Positions 14,085 through 21,476 of a DNA stretch of 21,807 nucleotides are shown piece by piece (the first letter of the stretch is position 1; each line of letters opens with the position of its first letter). Location of the stretch: assembly GCA_900547125.1 (NCBI GenBank), contig URFU01000023.1, forward strand, positions 1 to 21,807, in the 5' to 3' direction. A program made the translations under genes and the position numbers. The notes under the pieces were generated by a model. It searched no databases. It saw nothing but the letters and a program-made list of their open reading frames with translations, and was not told the origin of the DNA. The DNA comes from an uncultured Collinsella sp. GTDB taxonomy: Bacteria > Actinomycetota > Coriobacteriia > Coriobacteriales > Coriobacteriaceae.

Positions 14085-14279
14085 ATGGATACAAAGGCGC
14101 TCGATGGCCGTGAGGCGGTGGTCGAAATGGTGCGTGAGGCGCGTGTCGACGCCGCCGAAGATCGGTTCTTTACGAATCGTGCCAACATGGACATGGCCGA
14201 CCGTGTGATCTCGATCGTGGCGCTGGTATTTGGAGTGGTGTGCGTGTGTGCCCTGCTCGCGCACGTGCTGTTTGTCTAG
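14085..14279 (+). CDS. Small single-span membrane protein of unknown function
   Basis: A 64-residue product. The first 40 residues are charged, with alternating acidic and basic residues (EMVREARVDAAEDRFFTNRA). Residues 40-63 are one clear membrane span (VISIVALVFGVVCVCALLAH) with two cysteines. A perfect GGGGAGG lies 5 bases before ATG 14085; ATG 14055 is an in-frame alternative with a weaker GGAG and would add ten residues. It starts 60 bases after kup and ends 48 bases before a hairpin. It is not KdpF by sequence, which is shorter and lacks the charged arm. Position suggests a partner or modulator of KUP or of the downstream sensor kinase, but that is only inference. Confidence 0.65.
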   Translation: MDTKALDGREAVVEMVREARVDAAEDRFFTNRANMDMADRVISIVALVFGVVCVCALLAHVLFV

Positions 14280-14327
14280 CGGCTGCCGGCCGTAGAAGGC
14301 TTTACACTTAGAACCACCACGAGGGAA

Positions 14328-14372
14328 AACCACCACAAAGGTGCCTGTCCCTTTGTGGTGGTTTTTGTTTTT
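14328..14372 (+). terminator. Strong hairpin with T-run between the small membrane gene and the sensor kinase
   Basis: AACCACCACAAAGG (14328-14341) and CCTTTGTGGTGGTT (14350-14363) form a perfect 14-bp stem with loop TGCCTGTC, followed by TTTTTGTTTTT. It is therefore an intrinsic terminator placed only 20 bases before the kinase start. An upstream AACCACCAC (14312-14320) duplicates the left arm and could pair with the same right arm, giving two competing folds, as in an attenuator. Confidence 0.8.
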
Positions 14373-14392
14373 GAGAGAGGGGCGGGTCGCTG

Positions 14393-16018
14393 ATGGACGT
14401 CCGTACGGACGGCGATATTGCCGATAGCTTTTGGTGGCGGCGCACAACGCTGACGCGCCGCACTCCTCTGTATGACGCCTGCGTATCGGCGGGGCTGCTG
14501 GTCGCAGCGACGATTGTGGGCGCGCTGCTCGACCATCCGGGTCTCGCGCCGAGCATCATGATTGTCTATGTGTTCGCCGTTCAGCTGTGCGCGTTCTTTA
14601 CCTGGAGTCGCCTGTATTGCTTGCTGAGCTCGGCTGCCGCCGTGGCGCTCTACAACTTCTTGTTTGTCGACCCGCGCTACTCGCTGTCGCTTATCGACCG
14701 CGTCTATCCCGGCATGTTCTTCATCATGTTCGTGGTCTCGCTTGTGTCGAGCTCGATTGCGTTGGCCCTGCGCCGCGCCTTGGCGCAGGCTGCCGCCAGC
14801 GACCGTCGCACGCATATGGTGCTCGAGACCAACCGCATGCTGCAGCGGTGTGCCGATCAGCAGCAGATTGTGCATGCCATGGCAACGCAGCTGGCGCGTC
14901 TTTCGGGCTGTCCGGTCGTGTGGTACAGCGCCGACGCCGACGATGATGACCTGCTGACGCGTGCGACATACACGGCCGTGGGCGATGCCGCGCCGGTGCA
15001 CGAACTGGCGCCGCAGATGCCGCCGCGGCTCTCGGCGTCCGCCTATGTGGGAACGCCGCTCGATGCCACCTATGGCGGCTCGGCGTTTTATGGCATCTAC
15101 CTGACGGTTCGCACGGGCGACGGCTTCGTGCGCTCGGGCGACCCCGCCTCGGTGGTGGGCGTGCTGGCTATCGTTGCCGAGCCCGACGTGCTGACGCACG
15201 AGGAACGGGCGCTTGCCGATGCCATCGTGAGCGAAGGCGAGCTGGCGCTCGATCGCGCCCGCGCCATGGAGGCCCGCGAAGAAGCGGCGGTGCTTGCCAA
15301 AAACGAGCAGCTGCGCGCCAACCTGCTGCGCTCCATCTCGCACGATCTGCGCACGCCGCTTACCAGTATTTCGGGCAATGCCGACGTGCTGCTCGACCAG
15401 GGTTCGACCGGCACCGCGGTGCTCGATGCCCAGACGCGCCGCGGCCTGCTCCTGTCCATTCGCTCGGATGCGCAATGGCTCAACGCCACCGTCGAGAACC
15501 TGCTCGCCATCACCAAGCTCGAGGGCGGCGGTATGCGCCTGTCGACCACGCTCGAGCTCATGGACGATATCGTCGAGGAGGCGCTGCGCCACGTGAACCC
15601 GGCCGTGCGCGAGCACGACCTTAAGGTGGTGGCGTGCGACGAGCCGGCACTCGTCAACGTCGATGCGCGCCTGATGGTGCAGCTGGTGGTGAATCTGGTG
15701 AACAACGCCATCGCCTATACGCCCGCAGGCTCGCATATCATGATTTCGATTAGCGTCGACGATGGACGCGTGGCGTGCTCGGTGGCCGATGATGGTCCGG
15801 GCATCGCGCCCGAGGACCGTGAACGCATCTTTGAGTCGTTCTATACCGCCAACCATGGCCTGGCCGACAGCCATCGCAGCGTGGGCCTGGGTCTTTCGCT
15901 CTGCCGTTCCATTGCGTTGGCGCATGGCGGTAGCATAGAGGTTGCCGCGGCGGACCCGCACGGCTCGGTCTTTACGATTGAGCTTCCCGCCGCCGACGTT
16001 TCGTTTGATAAGGAGTAG
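14393..16018 (+). CDS. KdpD-like sensor histidine kinase lacking the N-terminal KdpD domain
   Basis: A 541-residue kinase. Residues about 25-130 hold four membrane spans with the KdpD-type segment YNFLFVDPRYSL (DUF4118). A variable GAF-like stretch follows (about 150-290). The dimerisation domain contains SISHDLRTPLTSISGNADVL with the phosphorylated His317. The ATPase domain carries N (LVNNAI), G1 (DDGPGI) and G2 (VGLGLSL) boxes. Full KdpD has about 890 residues, with an N-terminal Walker/USP-type region that reads the cell's state; that half is missing here. The start has GAGAGGGG upstream, right after the terminator-like hairpin. The stop overlaps the ribosome-binding site of the response regulator. 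A role in K+ or osmotic control is inferred from similarity and the neighbouring kup. Confidence 0.88.
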   Translation: MDVRTDGDIADSFWWRRTTLTRRTPLYDACVSAGLLVAATIVGALLDHPGLAPSIMIVYVFAVQLCAFFTWSRLYCLLSSAAAVALYNFLFVDPRYSLSLIDRVYPGMFFIMFVVSLVSSSIALALRRALAQAAASDRRTHMVLETNRMLQRCADQQQIVHAMATQLARLSGCPVVWYSADADDDDLLTRATYTAVGDAAPVHELAPQMPPRLSASAYVGTPLDATYGGSAFYGIYLTVRTGDGFVRSGDPASVVGVLAIVAEPDVLTHEERALADAIVSEGELALDRARAMEAREEAAVLAKNEQLRANLLRSISHDLRTPLTSISGNADVLLDQGSTGTAVLDAQTRRGLLLSIRSDAQWLNATVENLLAITKLEGGGMRLSTTLELMDDIVEEALRHVNPAVREHDLKVVACDEPALVNVDARLMVQLVVNLVNNAIAYTPAGSHIMISISVDDGRVACSVADDGPGIAPEDRERIFESFYTANHGLADSHRSVGLGLSLCRSIALAHGGSIEVAAADPHGSVFTIELPAADVSFDKE

Positions 16019-16022
16019 CGCT

Positions 16023-16736
16023 GTGCCGAACTCTGCCGTAAAACCGCTCATCTTGGTCGTTGAGGACGATCCCGCCGTTCGCAACCTTATCGTTGCCGCG
16101 CTCGAGGCGCACGGCCTGCGTCATATGGCTGTGGAGACCGCCCATGCCGCTATCGCCGCCGCCTCGTCGCAGGCACCGAGCATCGTGCTGCTCGATCTGG
16201 GCCTGCCCGATATGGACGGCGTCAAGGTGGTGGAGTCGGTGCGCGCATGGTCGGGCATGCCGATCATTGTGGTCTCGGCGCGCAGCGAGGATGCGGACAA
16301 GATCCGCGCGCTCGATGCCGGCGCCGACGACTACCTGACTAAGCCGTTTTCGGTCGAGGAGCTGCTCGCGCGCATTCGCACGACGCTCAGGCGCCTTTCG
16401 TATGCGCAAACGGGCGGCGTTGCCTCCGAGGGCTCGTTCGATACCGGCGAGCTGCATATCGATTTTGATGCCGGCATCGCCACGATGGATGGCGAGGAGC
16501 TGCATCTGACGCCGATCGAGTACAAGCTCCTGTGCCTGCTGGCGCATAACGCCGACAAGGTGCTGACGCACCAGTTTATCCTGCACGAGATTTGGGGCAC
16601 GGTGACCAAGAGCGACCTGGCGAGCCTGCGTGTCTTTATGGGCACGCTGCGCAAGAAGATCGAGTCCGACCCCGCGCATCCGCGCTATATCCAGACGCAT
16701 GTGGGTATCGGTTACCGATTGGTCACCCAAGGCTAG
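16023..16736 (+). CDS. KdpE-like OmpR/PhoB-family response regulator
   Basis: A 237-residue regulator. The receiver domain (1-120) has the acidic pair EDD (14-16), phospho-acceptor Asp58 in LLDLGLPDMDG, Ser/Thr switch VSAR, and Lys107 in LTKPF. The winged-helix DNA-binding domain (about 135-237) includes LTPIEYKLLCLLAHNADKVL, the recognition helix KSDLASLRVFMGTLRKKIE and the wing HVGIGYRL, all closest to KdpE. It starts at GTG 16023, four bases after the kinase stop TAG. AAGGAG overlaps that stop, so synthesis is coupled to the kinase. An ATG-free extension upstream is part of the kinase gene. Likely targets are its own module and kup; the palindromes at 11889-11913 are candidates. Confidence 0.92.
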   Translation: MPNSAVKPLILVVEDDPAVRNLIVAALEAHGLRHMAVETAHAAIAAASSQAPSIVLLDLGLPDMDGVKVVESVRAWSGMPIIVVSARSEDADKIRALDAGADDYLTKPFSVEELLARIRTTLRRLSYAQTGGVASEGSFDTGELHIDFDAGIATMDGEELHLTPIEYKLLCLLAHNADKVLTHQFILHEIWGTVTKSDLASLRVFMGTLRKKIESDPAHPRYIQTHVGIGYRLVTQG

Positions 16737-16762
16737 ATCGCCAACCACCATCCCAATATGAG

Positions 16763-16825
16763 TTGCGGTGAAATACGGTCTAAATTTGCCTAATTCCAGG
16801 CAAAACAGTCCGTATACCACCGCAA
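16763..16825. repeat. 63-bp palindromic repeat, copy 2
   Basis: The outer arms AGTTGCGGTGAAATACGG (16761-16778) and CCGTATACCACCGCAACT (16810-16827) pair at 16 of 18 positions. A second, perfect inner hairpin TTTGCCT-AATTCC-AGGCAAA (16785-16804) lies within. It fills the gap between the convergent response regulator and rRNA methyltransferase genes, ending 3 bases from the latter's stop codon. It is the same length as copy 1 at 2842-2904 and has no T-run. Confidence 0.78.
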
Positions 16826-16830
16826 CTTTG

Positions 16831-19389
16831 TTATTTGCCCTTGGGCTTGCTGGCGTAGAACTTCTTCTTTTTGGGCTTACCTGAGCAGGCGGGCTTGCCG
16901 TCGCCGCGCGGCCCTCGGTCGCCGGGCTGCGCGTGCGCGGGTACTGCCGCACGAGGCTTGCGCGCCTCGGGGTTGCGCAGCTCTTCGGTTCGCTCGGCAA
17001 TCTCCTCGGCACTAAAGCCGACCTCGGCCATGGCATCCTCGATGGGCAGGCGGCGCACGATATAGCAATGGTGCACCTTCTGGTTGCGTGCGAAGTCCTC
17101 GGGAATGGTCTGCGCCGTAATGTCTTCCAGCACGACGCCCGCGCGCGCGAGCTTGCGCGTCTCGGGGCGGAAGCCGCGCAGGTTGCAGCTAAAGATGGCA
17201 TGTCCGCCCTGTGCGAGCAGGCGCGATACGCCGGCCAAAAGTTCAACATGGTCGCGCTGGACATCCCAGGTGCGACGGCCCATCTTGGACGAGTTCGAGA
17301 ACGTTGGCGGGTCGACAAAGATCAGGTCCCAGCGGTTGCGCGTCTGGCGCTGATCGCGAATCCAGGCGAGCACGTCATCGCGCACAAAGTGATGCTGCGG
17401 CCCCACAAAGCCGTTCTGTCGCATGTTGCGCTCGGCCCAGTCCAGATAGGTGTTGGAAAGGTCGACCGTCACGGTCTCCTCGACGCCGCCGTCTGCCGCA
17501 TAGCAGGTGGCGGTGCCGGTGTAGGCGAACAGGTTGAGGAAGCGCCGCGCCTGCTTGGCGTGCTCGCGCACCAGGTTGCGGGTGACGCGGTGGTCCAGGA
17601 AGATACCCACATCCAGGTAGTCGTCAAAGTTGACGGCAAAGGTGAGCCCGCCCTCTTCGATGAGCGGCAGGCGACGGCGAGCGATGTTGGCACGCTCGCC
17701 CGATCCGCTCTTGCCGGCGCCCTGCTTGCCGTATTGCGAGCCGCCGCGCGAACGCATGCGGGCCTTGGCGTGCACATGCTCGGCCGGAACATCAAGGATG
17801 CGCGGCGCGATGGCCAAGATGTCGAGCATGCGGGCCTGGGCCAGTGCGGGGTCGATGGTCTTGGGCGCGGCGTATTCGGCGATGACGAGCCAGCGGCCCG
17901 GCGTCTGCGGGCAGCCTTCGTACAGGTCAATGGCGGCGGAGTAGTCGGGCAGGTCGGCATCGTAGACGCGGTAGCAGCTCACGCCCTCGCGCTTGGCCCA
18001 CTTGCGGCGCAGGCGGGCATTCTTGCGCAGGCGGTTGGCGAACTGCTCGGACTCCGGGATGAGCACGGGCAGCGGTTTGCCGTCGCCCAGGTCGAGCGTG
18101 GCGGCAGGTTCGGGCATGGGGGTGTTGGCGGCTTCGTCCACGGCGTCCGCGGTCTGTTTCTCGGCATCTGCGCTGGTCGCAGCTTCGAATGCCGCGGCGG
18201 CGTGGTCGAGCGAGGGCCAAACATCAAGAGCCGCCTCCTCGTTATTGGGCATGACGGCGATGGAGCGCGCAGGCTCGGCATGGAGCGCGCGGGCCATAAG
18301 TCCATCGCGGGTGAGCGCGGCGACCGGCGCGGCGGTAAGCTCGGGCGCGCGGCGCAGCTCGCCGATGAGTGTCATGGCGTCGTGCATGAGCGAAAGCGGG
18401 GTCTCGGTGGTGTCTGCGACCACGGCGGCACCGGCGACGGCGCCCGCGTGGTCCAGTACGGTGGCGGACTTGGCGGCGCAAAAGTCGACAAAACGCTTGT
18501 AGCCGGCACACTTGACCATGCGCTCGGCAGTCTTGCGGGCGGCGGGGTCGATGTCTACGGCCACGATGCGCGCCTGCCGCTCGCGCGCTGCCGCCTCGCG
18601 CTCGCGCGCCTCGGCAAGCAGCTGCTCCCACAGGGCGGCATCATGCAGCTGCCAGCCCTCAAAACCCCAGTGCTCGCGTGCAAAACCCGGGGCGCGGTCA
18701 GTCAGAATGTTCACGGCTTCCAGCAGCAGACCGCCGCCGGCGCACGAGGCGTCGACCAGCGTAGGCAGGGCTTCGTTCTCGTAATCGTCGGCCGTCAGCT
18801 CGCGCTCGCACAGTGCGGTCCAGCCGACCTGCGCCAGCACCAGGGCGGCGTAGTCGGGGCGCAACACGTGCGCGCCCTCGCCGGCACGGGTCGCCGCGGG
18901 CGGCAGGCGCTTGAACAGCGGGTCGCCCGAAAGGTCCAGGCTTATGCTCGCGCGGCGCTGGCGCAGCGAAAGCAGTAGGTGAACATCGGGGTCGGCGGCA
19001 TCGACGTCGGCGCGACGGCCCGTGGTCTCGGCCAGGCGGTCGCACAGCGCGTCCTTGGCGCGCAGGGCCGAGAAGCGCGTGTTGCGCAGCTGCTCGGTCA
19101 CACCGCGGGCGGTAATGGCGATGGTGGCGCCGGGGCGGACGATGCTCTCCCAGGCGATGTCGTAAACGCTATCGTACAGTTCATCGGCATCCTGCGCCTC
19201 AAAGCGCCCAAGCACTACAAACACGCGGCTGGCCAGGCGCGACCACAGGCATGCTCGGTAGCCTTGCTCGAGCTCGCCCTCAAACGTAGCGCGGCCCTTC
19301 AGGCGGCGGACATGCGAAAGCCCGAGGCGTTTAAGCTCATCGGCGAGTGCGGACTCAAAGCCCTCGGGGCAGCTTGCGTAAAATTCCAT
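16831..19389 (-). CDS. rlmL: RlmKL-type 23S rRNA methyltransferase with a degenerate RlmL half
   Basis: An 852-residue protein with the RlmKL layout: THUMP domain (about 45-155), an RlmL-like methyltransferase (about 160-390), an Ala/Glu-rich linker (395-445), an RlmK-like methyltransferase (about 450-785), and a basic tail ending KPKKKKFYASKPKGK. In E. coli the RlmL half makes m2G2445 and the RlmK half m7G2069. Here the RlmK half is intact (FLNLFAYTGTATCYAA at 617-632, DPPTFSNS at 693-700). In the RlmL half the SAM loop DPxCGSGT reads DASCAGGG (213-220), and the catalytic NPPY is replaced by ADTTETPL (325-332). So only the second activity is expected. AGAGG precedes ATG 19389. It diverges from the HAD gene across 75 bases. 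TATAAT on the minus strand (19417-19422) may be its -10. Confidence 0.88.
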   Translation of the reverse strand: MEFYASCPEGFESALADELKRLGLSHVRRLKGRATFEGELEQGYRACLWSRLASRVFVVLGRFEAQDADELYDSVYDIAWESIVRPGATIAITARGVTEQLRNTRFSALRAKDALCDRLAETTGRRADVDAADPDVHLLLSLRQRRASISLDLSGDPLFKRLPPAATRAGEGAHVLRPDYAALVLAQVGWTALCERELTADDYENEALPTLVDASCAGGGLLLEAVNILTDRAPGFAREHWGFEGWQLHDAALWEQLLAEAREREAAARERQARIVAVDIDPAARKTAERMVKCAGYKRFVDFCAAKSATVLDHAGAVAGAAVVADTTETPLSLMHDAMTLIGELRRAPELTAAPVAALTRDGLMARALHAEPARSIAVMPNNEEAALDVWPSLDHAAAAFEAATSADAEKQTADAVDEAANTPMPEPAATLDLGDGKPLPVLIPESEQFANRLRKNARLRRKWAKREGVSCYRVYDADLPDYSAAIDLYEGCPQTPGRWLVIAEYAAPKTIDPALAQARMLDILAIAPRILDVPAEHVHAKARMRSRGGSQYGKQGAGKSGSGERANIARRRLPLIEEGGLTFAVNFDDYLDVGIFLDHRVTRNLVREHAKQARRFLNLFAYTGTATCYAADGGVEETVTVDLSNTYLDWAERNMRQNGFVGPQHHFVRDDVLAWIRDQRQTRNRWDLIFVDPPTFSNSSKMGRRTWDVQRDHVELLAGVSRLLAQGGHAIFSCNLRGFRPETRKLARAGVVLEDITAQTIPEDFARNQKVHHCYIVRRLPIEDAMAEVGFSAEEIAERTEELRNPEARKPRAAVPAHAQPGDRGPRGDGKPACSGKPKKKKFYASKPKGK

Positions 19390-19464
19390 GGGTGACCTCT
19401 CTGGTTGCGTCGCTCCATTATATGATGGATGCTTCGTTTGCCCTTATCCTCGAAAGGAACCCAT

Positions 19465-20292
19465 ATGATTGATGCGTGCCCCGAATCCGCTGTGCTCTTT
19501 TTTGACGTGGACGGCACGCTAACGTCGTTCGATCCCGACAACATGACCGACAAGGACTTCGGTGCAGTCCATCCGTCGAAGGCCGTTGTCGATGCATTTG
19601 GTCGCCTGCGCAATGCGGGTCACCGGGCATATATCTGCACGGGTCGTCCCTTGTGGCTGATTGCCGATGGCCTGCGCGCTTTGGAGCCTGCGGGTGTCGT
19701 TGCCATGGCGGGAGCTACGCTTGAGGTCGAGGGCCGCGTGGTACACGAGGACTGCTTTGACGAGGACGTTGTCGAGGAGCTTGCACGCCGTATGGCCGCG
19801 GCAGGGATTGAGGCCTTTTTCGAGACCAACGTGGCTACTTTTGCCCTGGAACCCGCGGGTGTTGAGCGGTCGTCTCTGATCGGCACTTCTGTGGTGCACA
19901 GTGCCGAGGAAATGCGCGTCGACGGCCGTCTGCGCGTGGGCAAGGTGTGCATCGTCGCGAGCTACCTGGCTCGCGTAGCCAACGATGACGGCTTTATCGA
20001 GCGCTATTTTGAGGCCTGCAACACCGGTGGCCAGAATCGCGAGCTGAGCCCCAAGGGCATTGACAAGGGCGTGGGCGTGGCACGGGCGCTGGAGTACCTG
20101 GGTCGCACCGGCAACGCGCGCACCTTTGGCTTCGGCGATTCGGGTAACGACCTGGGCATGCTCGCTGCGGTCGAGACGGCTGTCGCCATGGGCAACGCCA
20201 TGCCCGAGGTCAAGGCGCTCGCCGACTACGTGACCGACGATGTCGCACACGACGGCACCGTCACCGCCATGCGTCACTTTGGGTTGATCTAA
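19465..20292 (+). CDS. HAD-superfamily phosphatase, Cof/IIB type
   Basis: A 275-residue hydrolase. Motif I is FFDVDGTLTS with nucleophile Asp14 and acid/base Asp16. Motif II is ICTGRP. A cap domain of the IIB type (about 85-195) follows. Motif III is the Lys in SPKGIDKGVG, and motif IV is GFGDSGNDLGML with Asp225 and Asp229 binding Mg2+. Cof-type enzymes remove phosphate from small metabolites such as sugar phosphates or pyridoxal phosphate; which one cannot be told. ATG 19465 has GAAAGGA 6 bases upstream; the frame is open back to 19429 but that part has no good ribosome-binding site. It is a single-gene unit with its own terminator. Confidence 0.88.
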   Translation: MIDACPESAVLFFDVDGTLTSFDPDNMTDKDFGAVHPSKAVVDAFGRLRNAGHRAYICTGRPLWLIADGLRALEPAGVVAMAGATLEVEGRVVHEDCFDEDVVEELARRMAAAGIEAFFETNVATFALEPAGVERSSLIGTSVVHSAEEMRVDGRLRVGKVCIVASYLARVANDDGFIERYFEACNTGGQNRELSPKGIDKGVGVARALEYLGRTGNARTFGFGDSGNDLGMLAAVETAVAMGNAMPEVKALADYVTDDVAHDGTVTAMRHFGLI

Positions 20293-20293
20293 T

Positions 20294-20333
20294 AAATGGC
20301 CGGGTTGCCCGCAGTGGGGCGACCCGGCCATTT
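20294..20333. terminator. Bidirectional terminator between the HAD and DeoR-type genes
   Basis: AAATGGCCGGGT (20294-20305) and ACCCGGCCATTT (20322-20333) form a perfect 12-bp stem that extends inward with TGCCC against GGGGC. It lies one base after the HAD stop and three bases from the minus-strand stop at 20337, so it serves both convergent genes. The T-runs are short on each side. Confidence 0.85.
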
Positions 20334-20336
20334 GAG

Positions 20337-21128
20337 CTATTTTGCAATATAGAGCTTGGGATGACTGCGACTGCTCTCGATCGCCGCCGTCATGATGCCC
20401 TCGTCGTCTCCATCAACGATGATGCCATCGAGGTCATCGATTTGCGCGGACTGATAAAAACTGGTCTTGTTGAACTTTCCCTGGTCAACCATCATATAGC
20501 CCTGGTTTGAGTTGGCCAGGTACATATGCTTAATCATGGCCGAGAAGTCGTGCTCGACGGTAAAGCCGTGGTCGGGGTGGAATCCGTCGGCACTGACAAA
20601 CGCCTTGTCGGCATGTAGTTTGCTCATGCAGTCGAGCGTTAGTGCGCCCGCGAGATAGAGGTGGCCCTTGCGCACGGAGCCGCCCAGCAGCACTACCGAA
20701 GCATTGGGGAGATTGAAGCTGGCGTAGTTCGCGATTGCAAGATCGCCGGTGATAATGGTGATCTCATGCTTGTCCATGAGGGCTTTAGCGAAGTAAAAGC
20801 CTGTGGTGCCGATATCAATTACCAGAACATCGCCATCATCAACAAGAGTTGCTGCGGTTGCGGCGATGGCCTCCTTGGCCTCGACTTGGACATTGATGCG
20901 CTCCTCGGGATACGAGATTGCGTTGGAGCGAGAAAGTGATACCGCTCCGCCGCGTACGCGACGCAGCTTGCCTTCGGATTCCAGCGAGACGAGGTCGTGT
21001 CGTGCGGTGACTTCTGAAACCGAAAAACGGCGAACGATGTCGGATACCGAGATATTTGGCTTTTCGGCCAGCCAGTTCATAATAAATCGCTGACGCTCGG
21101 CCGGTGAAAGGTCTGAAGTAGATGCCAT
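20337..21128 (-). CDS. DeoR-family transcriptional regulator
   Basis: A 263-residue repressor-type protein. The N-terminal helix-turn-helix (about 8-60) has the family's ERQRFIMNWLAEKPNISVSD start, recognition helix SVSEVTARHDLVSLE and the wing GKLRRVRGGAV. The C-terminal sugar-phosphate sensor domain (about 75-235) has IDIGTTGFYFAKAL, the effector loop. DeoR proteins usually bind a phosphorylated sugar and release their operators. Here the gene diverges from a transaldolase-family gene, so a pentose or fructose phosphate effector is a fair guess. ATG 21128 has a perfect AAGGAG 7 bases upstream. The frame runs on to 21275, but that part is AT-rich and non-coding in character. An inverted repeat ACGAAAGGC/GCCTTTCGT lies just before the ribosome-binding site, in place for autoregulation. 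Confidence 0.9.
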   Translation of the reverse strand: MASTSDLSPAERQRFIMNWLAEKPNISVSDIVRRFSVSEVTARHDLVSLESEGKLRRVRGGAVSLSRSNAISYPEERINVQVEAKEAIAATAATLVDDGDVLVIDIGTTGFYFAKALMDKHEITIITGDLAIANYASFNLPNASVVLLGGSVRKGHLYLAGALTLDCMSKLHADKAFVSADGFHPDHGFTVEHDFSAMIKHMYLANSNQGYMMVDQGKFNKTSFYQSAQIDDLDGIIVDGDDEGIMTAAIESSRSHPKLYIAK

Positions 21129-21144
21129 ATGCCGCTCCTTTTGA

Positions 21145-21171
21145 ACGAAAGGCAAAAGATGCGCCTTTCGT
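21145..21171. promoter_or_regulatory. 9-bp inverted repeat in the leader of the DeoR-type gene
   Basis: ACGAAAGGC (21145-21153) and GCCTTTCGT (21163-21171) are exact inverted repeats with a 9-base spacer, just upstream of the AAGGAG of the DeoR-type gene. It could be an operator or an RNA hairpin. TATCGATA (21187-21194), a perfect 8-bp palindrome, lies 15 bases further on. Confidence 0.5.
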
Positions 21172-21360
21172 AATCGAAATATAACGTATCGATATGAAAA
21201 GAACAAGGCAAAATCGAATGAATCAAATGAACGGAATGGCATGTCCTGAATGCATATGTAGCAGATAGTTCGCACTTAAATAGCTTATAGATGGTCTTGT
21301 TCTGAAGGTGCCGCCCAAAAGAAGTACGTTCACACCCGATATTCGACCGTTCACGGAAAG

Positions 21361-21448
21361 TTGACAATTGAGCTTTCGATAGCTTTTGAAATGGTTTATA
21401 AAAGAAAACCGAAAAGCTTTTGAAACAAAGGAGAAGGCTTTCGATAGC
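21361..21448 (+). promoter_or_regulatory. Promoter/operator region of the transaldolase-family gene with repeated sites
   Basis: GCTTTCGATAGC occurs twice, identically (21372-21383 and 21437-21448, 65 bases apart). AGCTTTTGAAA occurs twice (21381-21391 and 21415-21425, 34 bases apart). A likely promoter is TTTCGA (21374-21379), 17 bases, TATAAA (21397-21402). The first repeat overlaps that -35 and the last lies in the transcribed leader, an arrangement suited to repression by the divergent DeoR-type protein. Confidence 0.5.
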
Positions 21449-21476
21449 AATAGTGCTAGATGAGAAAGGACCGAAT

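Noticed and set aside
12609..14447. Long minus-strand frame (612 codons) opposite kup
   Set aside because: It matches no family and is opposite a clear KUP gene. Long antisense frames are common where the third codon position is GC-rich.
14276..16084. Long minus-strand frame (602 codons) opposite the sensor kinase
   Set aside because: His/Arg-rich, low-complexity translation; a shadow of the kinase gene.
16933..18978. Long plus-strand frame (681 codons) opposite the rRNA methyltransferase
   Set aside because: No recognisable domain; a shadow of a gene with good motifs and a proper start.
21361..21402. TTGACA (21361) paired with TATAAA (21397) as one promoter
   Set aside because: The spacer is 30 bases, too long; TTTCGA at 21374 gives a 17-base spacer instead.
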